Below the pieces are notes generated by a model that searched no databases, was not told where the DNA came from, and was given only the letters and a program-made list of their open reading frames with translations. A stretch of DNA of 64,000 nucleotides from GAS188 sp963794475 (GTDB lineage Bacteria > Pseudomonadota > Alphaproteobacteria > Rhizobiales > Beijerinckiaceae). The position numbers and the translations under genes are program-made. The stretch lies in contig CAWCDW010000003.1 of assembly GCA_963794475.1 (NCBI GenBank), forward strand, positions 620,001 to 684,000. The letters run 5' to 3'. Within the stretch, counting starts at the first letter, position 1. Every line of letters begins with the position of its first letter. This document shows positions 18,152 to 27,026 of the stretch, one piece after another.

Positions 18152-18515
18152 TCAGCTCTCGGCTGTGGGGACGCTGATCAGGCCTTTCCCGCGGGAGAAC
18201 AAAACCAGCCGCCGTCCGAGCTTGAGCAACGGATAAAGCGCCGCCGACGCGGTCGGGCTTATGAAAATCGAGCGATTGAGTCGATTGAACAAGGATATCG
18301 GGCTCGATAGCCCCGCAAGCGCGTGGAGAGCGTCGCTCCCGTAATAGGCCTTCCCGCGGTAAGCGAACAGCGTCCCTTCGTTAAGGTCGTATCTCGCGCA
18401 ACCGCACCAGCCGGGCATAGCTCCGGCAGAGGATGCAATCGCTGTCATAGACGATGAAACCCTGCCGCCAATATGAGCTTACGCGCAGGTCGCTCGACCT
18501 CGCAACCTTCTCCAT
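18152..18515 (-). pseudogene. DCC (DUF393) family gene, copy B, internally rearranged
   Basis: The C-terminal part is well preserved ('YDLNEGTLFAYRGKAYYGSDALHALAGL' region, 'ALYPLLKLGRRLVL'). Upstream of it, two blocks are in reverse order compared with copy A. The segment equivalent to 'ARSGDPRVNHFWAQGF' now precedes the DxxCxxC segment ('VYDSDCILCRSYARLVRLRE'), which joins directly to the 'DLNEG' segment. The reading frame is also broken. This gene cannot make a normal DCC protein. Confidence 0.65.
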
Positions 18516-18626
18516 CCTCATCTCCGGCCGGATTTCAAAGCGTAGCCGCCGCAAGCGCGCCCATCACCAGCCTGGCCCGGAGCATCGCCGAAGCTGCCGC
18601 GTCCGGCCTGCCCGACAAAGCCGTGA

Positions 18627-19139
18627 CTATCTGGATGTATCCTCCGCGAGCAACCGGTTCTTGACGAGCCAATCGAGCGTGCGGAACCAGGATTCTTCCG
18701 TGTTGCCCCGCATGTCGGCGCTCGAGACGGCAATGAGACGGCCTGTCGTTGCGTCCCGCGTGTAGATGTTGATGTTCAAGATCAAATTCGACACCTTCTG
18801 AACCGTCCCGGTGATCGCAAGCTGCGCGCCGAGCCCTCTCGCCAAGCGGGCATCGCAACCCCCGCACGCTTGAAGATTCAAGTGCCGCGCTTCCTCCGCG
18901 ACGGGGGTGATGTCGACAGGCTCGAAACGTCCAGAGGCCGCAAGCGCACGCCTGAGGCGCTCGCCGAGCTCTTGCAGACGCTGTTGCTCGTCTTGCCGCA
19001 ATCCGCCCATTGCGCCTTCGAGCGAAGTGTCGATCCATTCGAAGTCAAACACCGCGGCGCGCACCGGAACCGCCGCGGACGAAGACCACGAAGTAAACGA
19101 ACAGAGCGCGAAAAGGGAGCCGAACACCAAGCTGCGCAT
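18627..19139 (-). CDS. DUF3280/DUF2380-type secreted protein of unknown function
   Basis: A 170-residue protein with an N-terminal signal peptide (cleavage probably after 'SSSAAVPVRA'). The mature part starts 'VFDFEWIDTSLEG' and contains 'NLQACGGCD', 'LAITGTVQKVSNLILNINIY' and 'ESWFRTLDWLVKNRLL'. I recognise this as the DUF3280-type family, often found in alphaproteobacteria and near methanol-oxidation genes. The conserved CxGCD could bind metal or form a disulfide in the periplasm. It is intact and outside the duplicated module. Function unknown. Confidence 0.75.
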   Translation of the reverse strand: MRSLVFGSLFALCSFTSWSSSAAVPVRAAVFDFEWIDTSLEGAMGGLRQDEQQRLQELGERLRRALAASGRFEPVDITPVAEEARHLNLQACGGCDARLARGLGAQLAITGTVQKVSNLILNINIYTRDATTGRLIAVSSADMRGNTEESWFRTLDWLVKNRLLAEDTSR

Positions 19140-19449
19140 GCCGCATCATGGGGGTTGACGAACCGGGCGATCAAGCCCCGCGGCGGCCGCAAAGCGATCC
19201 AGCCTCTAAGCGTGACGAGGCAAAACCCCGAAGCTCTCCGGGATGCCGCGCGCCGCGAGGAAACAAAAAATAGCCCATCTGCGCTCGGTGAGTAGATCAT
19301 AAGCGACTATGGACCTGACGCGTAACGAGGCATTTACTGAATTGCCGTCCACGCTCAACGGATGTGGATGGTGATCCAGGTAAACTTACGGGTGTCCCCA
19401 GGTCTTCCTCCCTTGGGCACCCCTTTTTCCCTCTCTCGGGGGAGCAGAA
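19140..19449. other. Divergent intergenic region
   Basis: It holds the promoter areas of the minus-strand secreted protein gene and the plus-strand usg gene. No further feature seen beyond the GGGGGAG ribosome site just before 19450. Confidence 0.4.
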
Positions 19450-19719
19450 ATGGTTTCGAAGGATTTTCTCAAGCAACTCGCCGGTTACGGATTGACCACG
19501 GCTGAAATCCTTTACCGGCTGCCTGACCATCCGGCCTTTCTGCAGAGCTATGTCTGGCAAGATTACGATGTGGCTCCGCGCTTTCCGATGCTCCTTGGCT
19601 TTCTCGCCTTCTGGAGAGCCAAGCTCGAAGGGGATTTGCATTCCGTGCGCGTTGCGCATTCGAAGCTGATCAAGCCTTTTGAGCTTCGCCTCATCGCGAC
19701 GGAATATGCGATCAACTGA
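19450..19719 (+). CDS. usg: Usg family protein
   Basis: An 89-residue intact protein containing 'LAGYGLTTAEILYRLPDHP', 'LQSYVWQDYDVAPRFP' and 'FWRAKLEGDLHSVRVAH', the conserved blocks of the Usg family (named for a gene upstream of trp genes). The function is not established. It starts at ATG after a strong GGGGGAG. Such small proteins are common and conserved in Hyphomicrobiales, which supports the host assignment. Confidence 0.85.
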   Translation: MVSKDFLKQLAGYGLTTAEILYRLPDHPAFLQSYVWQDYDVAPRFPMLLGFLAFWRAKLEGDLHSVRVAHSKLIKPFELRLIATEYAIN

Positions 19720-19758
19720 CGCGAAGGCACCACAAACGCCTGAAACCCCGGTGTGCGC

Positions 19759-20028
19759 ATGACCCATTATTATGTGCTCCGTTTCGTGCAAAGCGCGGAC
19801 GGAAAGCTCGTCGCTGCTGAGCGCGAGGAGAAGACGAGCGTGATGGCGGCAGTGAGCTGTGCTTGCGCTTACGCAACCGAGAAGGGCGGCGCTGTCGCCT
19901 TCTTGCAGGGCGATCTCCCATCGCCAGGCACGCAGCCTTGCCGCATCATCGCCGGCCTCGGCTTGCTTCCCCGCGACGTCGAACCTTACCTCGCGGGTCC
20001 GGGAGCACGACCTGATCGGTCTCGGTGA
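19759..20028 (+). CDS. Hypothetical protein, 89 aa
   Basis: Begins 'MTHYYVLRFVQSADGKLVAA', contains 'REEKTSVMAAVSCACAYA' and ends in a Pro/Arg-rich tail. It follows usg by ~40 bases on the same strand. ATG 19759 gives the cleaner N-terminus; GTG 19753 is also in frame. No family recognised. Codon use looks genuine (strong third-position G/C), so I consider it likely real. Confidence 0.5.
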   Translation: MTHYYVLRFVQSADGKLVAAEREEKTSVMAAVSCACAYATEKGGAVAFLQGDLPSPGTQPCRIIAGLGLLPRDVEPYLAGPGARPDRSR

Positions 20029-20089
20029 AGTTCCGCCAGCCTCAGCTTTTGTGCGTCGCATGCCGCGCGGGAGCCGGGAGCAAAGAAGG

Positions 20090-20377
20090 TTACGGCGCGG
20101 CGCTTTGCGAATGCAGGAAATTCTCCATGCTTTGCTCTTGGAGTTCCCGCATGCGCGCGGATTGGCGCGCCTCTAGATCGCGCTGGCGGCTGTTGGCTTC
20201 GGCGACGCAATCCTCGAAAGCGCTCGTCGAAGGGGTGAGGCCTTGTGCCGCGCATTCCTCCTTCTCGGATGCAAGCCGGCGCTCCGACGAGATGCAATTC
20301 GTGAGGCCGGCAAACGCCAGGACCATTCCCAAGACTGGTAAGCCTGCAAGGCGGGAACGGTGAAGAAGGCTATTCAT
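20090..20377 (-). CDS. Small putative lipoprotein
   Basis: 95 residues. The N-terminus is basic, then hydrophobic ('GLPVLGMVLAFAGLTNC'), with a cysteine at a lipobox-like position, although Asn at -1 is atypical. The mature part has two further cysteines ('EECAAQGL', 'FEDCVAEA') and a charged helical tail ('RQRDLEARQSARMRELQEQ'). Its start overlaps the end of the PilZ gene upstream by eight bases, so the two are probably translated together. Function unknown. Confidence 0.55.
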   Translation of the reverse strand: MNSLLHRSRLAGLPVLGMVLAFAGLTNCISSERRLASEKEECAAQGLTPSTSAFEDCVAEANSRQRDLEARQSARMRELQEQSMENFLHSQSAAP

Positions 20378-20786
20378 TTGGTTTGGGCTTGCGGACACCC
20401 TTGCCGGAATTGGCGGGGGATGAGTGCAGCGGCGGCTTGAGTCGGGAAATTTCGAGGCGGAGAGCCGCATTCTCCTTCTCGAGTGCTTCGATTCTCGCCC
20501 TCGCGAATTCTCCATAGTGGGCGACGCCGGGATCCATGTTTTCCTTGAAGCTGACGCCGACAGCGTTTTCCCGCCTCCATTTGAGCTCGCACGGATAGAC
20601 GGCGCTTCGTTGAGGGATCTCGAGCTCGAATTCCCCCGGCAGGACGGAAGTGCGGTCAAGCTCGATCTTCGCTCCTGTCGGCGAGATGTCTCTCACCAGG
20701 CAATCGATCGTCACGTTCCGGTTGTAAAATCGGATCGTGGCCTTGAGGAGCGCCCGCGAGCGGACGGAATGCCGATCCTTGAGCAT
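20370..20786 (-). CDS. PilZ domain protein
   Basis: 138 residues from ATG 20786. 'RHSVR' near the N-terminus is the RxxxR of PilZ and 'DISPTGAKI' is the D/NxSxxG motif. Both are needed for cyclic-di-GMP binding. After the PilZ barrel there is a short coiled coil ('RARIEALEKENAALRLEISRL'). It is a likely c-di-GMP-responsive adaptor. The target is unknown; the tad pilus locus in the same window is one candidate but lies 15 kb away. Confidence 0.8.
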   Translation of the reverse strand: MLKDRHSVRSRALLKATIRFYNRNVTIDCLVRDISPTGAKIELDRTSVLPGEFELEIPQRSAVYPCELKWRRENAVGVSFKENMDPGVAHYGEFARARIEALEKENAALRLEISRLKPPLHSSPANSGKGVRKPKPNE

Positions 20787-21031
20787 GACGATCGTTGTCC
20801 CCGATTCGGTCCGATCACCCAGTCTCGCCCATGAGTCGTGAATAACCGGTTTTCTCGAGATCGGGAAATCAGGATCGGCGGCCAAGCTCAAGCGGGTGGT
20901 CCGCCACAGCGGGCGGAAGCGACCATGACCCACCTGCCGCGGCATAAGGCAGGAGGCCCGCATAAATTAATGACGCCCACAAATGCGGGGACCAGCGCTT
21001 TGCGTGCGGTTCGATCCGGTCGATTGAAGGA

Positions 21032-21108
21032 TGGTCGGAGTGATAGGATTTGAACCTACGACCCCCTCGTCCCGAACGAGGTGCTCTACCAGGCTGAGCC
21101 ACACTCCG
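21032..21108 (-). tRNA. tRNA-Pro (CGG)
   Basis: Reading the minus strand, the acceptor arms CGGAGTG and CACTCCG pair. The T arm contains GGTTCAAATCC. The anticodon stem CCTCG/CGAGG closes the loop TTCGGGA, with anticodon CGG. The discriminator base is A and CCA is encoded. No integrase gene or repeated tRNA end is seen nearby. Confidence 0.95.
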
Positions 21109-21331
21109 ACAATGCGCGGTATATAGCTCCGCGCGCTCCATGCGGCAAGTTTGCCTCCCGGCTTGCTCGCCTTCGCGCTTTTGCGGCCGGCTCTCCACCA
21201 CCTCCGGCCTCCGCGAAGGCCTGGACTTCGCCGCAGCGGCGCGTGATTGCGTGGCTTGGGCACATGTAGTTTGATCGAATGACGTTCAACAAACGCTCGA
21301 TTCCAGGAAACCCGGCCAGGGAGGAACAGCC

Positions 21332-22954
21332 ATGACGATCAAGGCTTCAGGCTTCATCAGCCGCCGAGAGGTCGCGAAGCTTCTCGGCGCCGGGGGAGCG
21401 GCGCTCGCTGGCGGCCTTCCGGGGCGCGTCTTCGCGCAAGCCTCGAAGACAACCCTCGTTATCGGCATCGACATCAGCGATACGATCACGCTCGATCCGG
21501 CCCGCCAGGCGCAATACACGCCGCCCATGACCTTGACGGCCGCCTACGACATGCTCGTCACCATGGATCCCGGCGATTACATCAATCTGAAGCCCGCGCT
21601 CGCCACCGCCTGGACCCGCACGCCCGACCGCAAGGGTTGGCGCTTCACCATCCGCGATGGCGTGAAATTCGCGAGTGGCAATCCGATGACGGTCGACGAT
21701 GTCAAATGGTCGCTCGACCGTGTTCTCTATCTCGGCGACCAGCCCTCCCAATACATTGCCAATATCGATCACACCGCCATCGTCGACGAGAAGACGATCG
21801 ATGTGATCTTGAAGAATCCCGACGAACCGATCCTGACGATCCTCGCCGCTCCGGGCTTCCCGGTCCTCGACCGCAAGCTCGTCGAGCAGCACGGGGGCGA
21901 CGGCTCGACCGCCGCCAAGGAGAAGGACAAGGCCACCACTTGGCTCAACGACAATTCGGCCGGCACCGGCGCCTATCGCCTGGTGCGCTGGGAGCGTAAC
22001 GCGCAGATCCAGCTCGTTCGCAACGACAATTTCTGGCGGGGGAAGCCGCCCTTCGAGCGGGTGATCATCCGCCACATCGGCGACAGCGCGGCGCAGCTCC
22101 TCGCGGTGCGGCGCGGCGATATCGACATCGCCTTCAACCTCATCCCCGAGCAGGTGGCGACGCTGAAAGCCGAGCCGAAGCTGCGCCTCGAGGCGCTCAC
22201 CAGCCTCGACTTCGTCTATATGGCGCTGACCCAGGAACCCGAGTTCAACAAGGCGCTCGCCACCAAGGAAGCGCGCCAAGCGATCGGCTACGCCATCGAT
22301 TACGACGGCATAAAAGATTCGATGCTCGGCGGAGCGGCGCTTCGCCCGGCGCATTTCCTGCCGATCGGCGTCTCGGGCTCGACCGAGGCGATCGCGCGCG
22401 ACATCGGATTTCGCCAGGATCTCACGAAATCGAAGGAGCTCCTCGCCAAGGCAGGCCTCCCGGACGGTTTCGAATTCGAGATCAATTACGGCAACGCCGC
22501 GATCGCGGGCATTTCCTATCAGACGCTCGCGCAGAAGCTGCAGGCGGATCTTTCGCGTGTCAGCATCAAGGCGAAGCTCACCCCGATGGATCAGGTGAAT
22601 GCCCGCACGATGTACACGACCGGGAAGGCCCCCGGCGGCGTGCTCACCTTCTGGAATCCGCCCGCGGCCGAGAATCTGCTTTGGGCCGCCGCCACCGTCG
22701 AGCGCGTGGCGAAACGCGTGCATTGGACACCGCCTGCTTCTCTCGTGAAGCTCATTCATGATGCGGCCGCCGAGACCGACCCGAAGAAGCAGGCCGAGAT
22801 GTGGGTCGAATATCAAAAGCAGATGGTCGACCAGGCGAACCACTTCATCTTGTTCCAGCCGGTCTATCAGATCGCGGTGCGCGACACGCTCGCCAAGCTG
22901 CCGCTCACCGCCGCAGGCTGGCAGCTCGACATGTATGCGGTGAAGCCGGCCTGA
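21332..22954 (+). CDS. ABC transporter substrate-binding protein, family 5 (peptide/opine type)
   Basis: A 540-residue family 5 solute-binding protein. The N-terminus has a twin-arginine signal ('SRREVAKLL', Arg11-Arg12) followed by Ala/Gly-rich residues and a likely cut after 'RVFAQA'. Family motifs include 'LKPALATAW', 'WRFTIRDGVKFASG' and 'RQAIGYAIDYDGI'. GGAGGA precedes the ATG. It likely delivers the ligand to the permeases and ATPase at 29245-33235, though it is separated from them by enzyme genes. The ligand may be a peptide, opine or glycoside-like compound and is unknown. Confidence 0.88.
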   Translation: MTIKASGFISRREVAKLLGAGGAALAGGLPGRVFAQASKTTLVIGIDISDTITLDPARQAQYTPPMTLTAAYDMLVTMDPGDYINLKPALATAWTRTPDRKGWRFTIRDGVKFASGNPMTVDDVKWSLDRVLYLGDQPSQYIANIDHTAIVDEKTIDVILKNPDEPILTILAAPGFPVLDRKLVEQHGGDGSTAAKEKDKATTWLNDNSAGTGAYRLVRWERNAQIQLVRNDNFWRGKPPFERVIIRHIGDSAAQLLAVRRGDIDIAFNLIPEQVATLKAEPKLRLEALTSLDFVYMALTQEPEFNKALATKEARQAIGYAIDYDGIKDSMLGGAALRPAHFLPIGVSGSTEAIARDIGFRQDLTKSKELLAKAGLPDGFEFEINYGNAAIAGISYQTLAQKLQADLSRVSIKAKLTPMDQVNARTMYTTGKAPGGVLTFWNPPAAENLLWAAATVERVAKRVHWTPPASLVKLIHDAAAETDPKKQAEMWVEYQKQMVDQANHFILFQPVYQIAVRDTLAKLPLTAAGWQLDMYAVKPA

Positions 22955-22979
22955 GCGGCTTTCCCTCACGCAAGTTCCA

Positions 22980-23972
22980 TCAGGGCCGCAGCCGCGAGAG
23001 CCGCGTCGCCTTCTCGGCATTGACGGCTCCCGGCGGCACTTCGCCCCCGATGAGCGCGCGCGCCTGTTCCACCGTGTCGAAAGCCTGGTGTTCGATGGCG
23101 CTCGGCGTGAGGCCCGCTATGTGCGGCGTGGCAAGGACGTCGGCGCGCCCGGCGAGGCGCAGGGATGGTTTCTGATCCTGAGCCCGCCCGACATCCATGG
23201 CGGCGCCCGCGATCCGCTTCCCGTCGAGCGCCTCCTCGAGCGCCTCCTCGTCGACGAGGTTGCCGCGCGACAGGTTGAGAAAAAAGGCGTCGCGCCTCAT
23301 GCGTGCAAAGGCCGCCGCGTTCATCAGATTCTCGGTCTCCGCCGTCGCGAGCGCGAGGCACGTGACGAAATCCGAACCCGCCAGCACGTCCTCGAAAGAG
23401 GCTTGCCGCACGCCGCCATCGACGATCGTCTTGTAGGGATCATAGGCCACGACGTTCATGCCGAGCGCGAGGCCGAGCCTTGCGAGATATTCACCGATGA
23501 TGCCGTAGCCGATGATGCCGAGCGTCGAGCCCTTGAGCTGGCGGCCCATGGGAGCCGAAGCCTCGGCTCCGCCGCGATACGCGATCACGGAGGCCGTCAC
23601 ATGGCGCGCGAGGTCGACCATCATGCCGACCGCGAGCTCGGCGACCGAGGCATCGAAGCCGGGCGTGGCGCGCGTGACGAGGATGCCGTTGCGGCTTGCC
23701 GCTTCCACGTCGACATTTCGGATATCCACTGCGCAACGCAAAAAGGCGACCGCATCCGCTGCCTTGCCGAAGAACTCCCGAGGCCCCGGCGTCTGCCGGT
23801 CCGAGATGATCAGGTCGCAGCCTTTGGCCTCGGCCGCGAGGCCGTCCGCGTCGAGCACGCGCCCCGTCGGGTTGATCACGACCTCGGCCATCTCACGCAG
23901 CGCCGCGACGGCGCGCGGGCCGTAATAGTTTTCCAGCATTTCGGGGATGTGGGTGAGGAAGATTTTCGCCAT
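22980..23972 (-). CDS. D-isomer-specific 2-hydroxyacid dehydrogenase
   Basis: A 330-residue dehydrogenase. The NAD-binding motif is 'GIIGYGIIGEYLARL', and 'NLSRGNLVDEEAL' carries the catalytic Arg. The His partner is in 'ATPHIAGLT', consistent with the Glu/His pair of the family. It is related to phosphoglycerate and hydroxypyruvate dehydrogenases. It directly follows the Gfo/Idh/MocA oxidoreductase (5-base gap), so the two are in one operon. It likely acts in the cytoplasm on an acid formed during degradation of the imported compound. Substrate not readable from sequence. Confidence 0.85.
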   Translation of the reverse strand: MAKIFLTHIPEMLENYYGPRAVAALREMAEVVINPTGRVLDADGLAAEAKGCDLIISDRQTPGPREFFGKAADAVAFLRCAVDIRNVDVEAASRNGILVTRATPGFDASVAELAVGMMVDLARHVTASVIAYRGGAEASAPMGRQLKGSTLGIIGYGIIGEYLARLGLALGMNVVAYDPYKTIVDGGVRQASFEDVLAGSDFVTCLALATAETENLMNAAAFARMRRDAFFLNLSRGNLVDEEALEEALDGKRIAGAAMDVGRAQDQKPSLRLAGRADVLATPHIAGLTPSAIEHQAFDTVEQARALIGGEVPPGAVNAEKATRLSRLRP

Positions 23973-23976
23973 CTCG

Positions 23977-25029
23977 TCAAACCTCCTCGGCGCGGCCGCT
24001 CTCAGCCGAGCGCAGCAACGCCTCGATGAGAAGCTGCACCTTCAAGGCCTCGCGCCCGCTGATCGCGGGCTCGCGGCCCTCGTCGAGCGCGTCGAGGAAA
24101 TCGGCGATCACGCCGCGATGCGCCTCATGCGAGAAGGCCATGGGGTCGGCCCCGCCGCTCTTGGATAACGGGCCCTCCTCGTGGAAGTGCCGCCCGTCCT
24201 TGTCATAAAGGTCGAGCGTCTCGGCCGTGAGCACCACGGTCGCGCGCTCGCAGGCGAGCTCGATGCGTTCCGGAAATCCCGGATAGGCGACCGTCGTCGC
24301 GTCGATCGTGCCGACGGCTCCGTTGGCGAAGGCGATGGCGGCGCCGACCACGTCCTCCGTGTCGATCTTGCGCAAGGAGCGAGGTCTTGGCGAAGGCCGC
24401 GACGCGCGTGATCGGGCCGGCGAGGTGTTGAAAAAGGTCGAGCGAGTGGATTGCTTGCGTCAAGAGCACGCCACCGCCGTCGCGCGCCTTCATGCCGCGA
24501 CCCGGCCTGCGCGTAATAATCGGGGGTGCGCCACCAGCGGATCGCTGCCGAGCCGGAGATCAGCGGGCCGAGCTCTCCTGTTGCCACGAGATCGGCGAGA
24601 CGGCGCGAGGCCTTACGGAAACGGTGCTGCAGCACGACGCCGAGGCGAAGCTTTGCCCGCTCCATCGCCTCGACCGCCTGGCGCCCCCGCGCGACGGAAG
24701 CATCGAGCGGCTTCTCGACGAGCACATGCTTGCCGGCGGCCGCCGCAGCGCAAGATCAGGTCGAGATGGGTGAAGGGCGGCGTGAGAAGAAGAAGCGCCG
24801 TGATCGACCGATCGGCGAAAAGCGCATCGAGATCGCCGCTCGTCGGAAGATCCGGATGCGCGGCGGCAAAGCTTTCGCGGCGCTCCACGCTCGGCGTGAA
24901 GCAGGCGGCGACCTCCACGCGGCCGGCGAGATCGGCGAGGCTCATCAGATGCGGCTTTGCCGCCATCCCGAGGCCGATGACGGCGATGCGCCGCTTGCCG
25001 CGCCCCTCTTCCTTCCCAACGCGACTCAT
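23977..25029 (-). CDS. Gfo/Idh/MocA family oxidoreductase, three frameshifts
   Basis: Four frame segments line up as one ~350-residue protein. They are 'IAVIGLGMAAKPHLMSLADL' (NAD(P) binding), 'HVLVEKPLDASVARG' (the EKP motif), 'LLTQAIHSLDLFQHLAGP', and 'TEDVVGAAIAFANGAVGTI'. ATG 25029 follows AAGGAGG. The shifts near 24740, 24500 and 24375 are each explained by one extra G or C, mostly in short runs, so sequencing error is likely. The total length is a multiple of three. The family oxidises sugar or inositol derivatives. Confidence 0.82.
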
Positions 25030-25079
25030 CTCGAACGCCTCCTTAGTTTCCAAGGGGAGCTTTGATCCGGGCCGGACGA

Positions 25080-25849
25080 TCAGCGGCTGAACGAGGCCGG
25101 CCGCTTTTCCTCGAAGGCCTTTATGCCTTCTCGATGGTCGCCGGCCGCGAAGCAAAGCGTGTTCATCTCGTTCTCATAGGCGAGGCCCGCGGCAAGCGGC
25201 GCCGAAAGCGCGGCGCGCACCGAAGCCTTGACGGCCTCGACCGCGACGGGACTGAAGCTCGCAAGCCTTGCGCACAGAGCCGCGCGCTCGCGTCTCGACT
25301 TCTCCGTCCTCGACCAGGAACTCGACGAGGCCGAGCCGGAAGGCCTCCTCGGCCTCGATCGGCTCGCCCGTCAACAAAAGGCGCATCGCCTGCCCGTAGC
25401 CCACGAGGCGCGGCAACATCTGCGAGGCGCCCCCGCCGCCGACCCAGCCGCGCGTCACTTCCGGAAAGCCGATCCTCGCGCTCTTGCCCGCGACCCTGAT
25501 GTCGGCCGCGAGCGCCATCTCGGCGCCGCCGCCGAGCACCCAGCCGTGCAGAGCCGCGACGACGGGCTTGCGCAAATTGCGCACCGCCGTCGCATATTCG
25601 ACGCGGTTGCGGAACTTCCAGGCGGAAGGATATTCGGCGAGCGAAGAGAGATCGCTTCCCGCGCAAAAGGCGCGCTCCGAAGCGCCGCGCAGAAGTACGA
25701 CCCGCACCTGCGTCGTTCTTGTCGAGCTCCGCGCAAAGGCTTTCGAGACGCGCCGCCATCGCCGGCGTCACGGCATTGAGTTTCCGCGGCCGATTGAGGA
25801 CAATCTCGGCGACGAAGCCGTCGATCGACAAGAGCACTTCTTCCGTCAT
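25080..25849 (-). CDS. Enoyl-CoA hydratase/isomerase family protein, two frameshifts
   Basis: The segments are 'VAEIVLNRPRKLNAVTPAM', then 'VVLLRGASERAFCAGSDL' and 'LHGWVLGGGAEMALAADIRV' (oxyanion-hole glycines), then 'GDHREGIKAFEEKRPASFS', ending at 25080. The breaks near 25700 and 25295 each need removal of one G. Together they give a ~255-residue crotonase-fold protein of normal length. It is divergent from the LacI-type regulator gene, with only 36 bases between starts. It probably takes part in a CoA-dependent degradation route with the acyl-CoA dehydrogenase and CoA-transferase. Confidence 0.82.
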
Positions 25850-25885
25850 GACGCGATCCCTTCACCCGATGATGCCGCGAAACCC

Positions 25886-26971
25886 ATGAGCCGTTCGCGC
25901 AAGCCGCCGCGACGCCCGGCACGATTGACGCTGCGCGACCTTGCGGCCCATGCCGGCGTTTCGCGCGCCACCGTGTCGCTCGTCTTGCGCAACAGCCCGC
26001 TCGTCGCCGAGAAGACGCGGCTTCGCGTGCGCGAAACCATGGCCGCGCTCGGCTATGTCTATAATCGCGGCGCCGCGAATTTCCGCACGCAGCGCACCCA
26101 GACCGTCGGGTGTCGCGATGAACGAGCTCGTCAACCCCTATTTCTCCGAATTGACCGCGGCCGTCGAGCGGGCGCTTACCAAGGTCGGGCCGCACGGTGT
26201 TCCTGAGCAATTCGTCCGAAGACCCCGCCGTTCAGGACAGCTTCATTGCGACGATGCGCGAATACAACGCCGAGGGGCTGATCATCTGCCCGACGCAAGG
26301 CTCGAAGCCGCGGACGCTGCACCGCCTCATCGATTTCGGCATGCCTTGCGTGCTCATCTCGCGCAACGTGCCGGGCTCCGGCCTCGACTATGCCGGCAAT
26401 GACCATCGGCTCGGCCTCTTTCTTTCGACCGAGCATCTCGTCTCGCTCGGGCACCGCCGTATCGCGCTGCATCGGCGCCAATGAGCTGATCTCGACGGGT
26501 GTCGAGCGGCGCGAAGGCTATGAGCAGGCGCTCGCGGCGAACGCCATCGCCGTCGACCGCGGCCTCATCCTGCAGGGTCCACCCACCCGGAGCTTCGGCG
26601 CCGAGGCGGTGAAGAAGCTCGTGGCGCTCCGCGATCCTCCGACGGCGAGCGTTTGCTTCAACGATGTGATCGCCTTCGGCGTCATGCTCGGCCTCCGCCA
26701 GCTCGGCCTCGAGCCCGGGCAGGATTTCGCCGTCGCCGGTTGCGACGACATCGCCGAGGCCGGGCTGTGGACGCCGGCCTTGACGACAGTCGCTGTCGAT
26801 ACACACGGCATGGGGGAGGCGGCGGCGCGCCTCGTGCTCGAGCGCGGCACCGATTTCAGCTTGCCGCGCCGGCAAGTGGTGCTCTCGCCCCGGTTGATCG
26901 TCAGAGCCTCGAGCGGCCCTTCGCGGGTAAAGCGCGTGAAACGCGCCGCCGCCGCGCTGGCCGGACGCTGA
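25886..26971 (+). CDS. LacI-family transcriptional regulator, three frameshifts
   Basis: The N-terminal helix-turn-helix is clear ('LRDLAAHAGVSRATVSLVLR'), followed by the hinge region and 'LGYVYNRGAANFR'. The sugar-binding-like domain continues in three other frames ('NELVNPYFSEL', 'YNAEGLIICPTQGSKP', 'PPTASVCFNDVIAFGVMLGL'). Two of the shifts (near 26110, 26190) are one G too many in GGG. The third, near 26465, is also a one-base gain. The corrected length of ~360 residues is slightly long for LacI. It likely represses the cluster through the operator at 29046-29061. Confidence 0.82.
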
Positions 26972-27026
26972 GCCTCGCCCCGATTTCCGCTGTTGCGTCA
27001 CGCGGTCAACCGGGGCGGGCGCCGTC

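Larger units (their letters stand above)
15934..18448 (+). repeat. Copy B of the diverged ~2.5-kb direct duplication
   Basis: Same element order as 7690-10174. The left edge is sharp at 'cattcggtcagcgagatgc'. Between 17345 and 17575 the sequence is unrelated to copy A and contains a perfect hairpin at 17423-17445. The right end covers a DCC gene whose internal blocks are in swapped order relative to copy A. Divergence and indels show that the duplication is not recent. Confidence 0.85.

Noticed and set aside
21032..21108. tRNA-Pro as an integration site for an island
   Set aside because: No integrase gene nearby and no repeated tRNA 3' end found on either side.
21347..23020. A 557-codon minus-strand frame opposite the solute-binding protein gene
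   Set aside because: Antisense shadow of an intact gene with clear family motifs and ribosome site.
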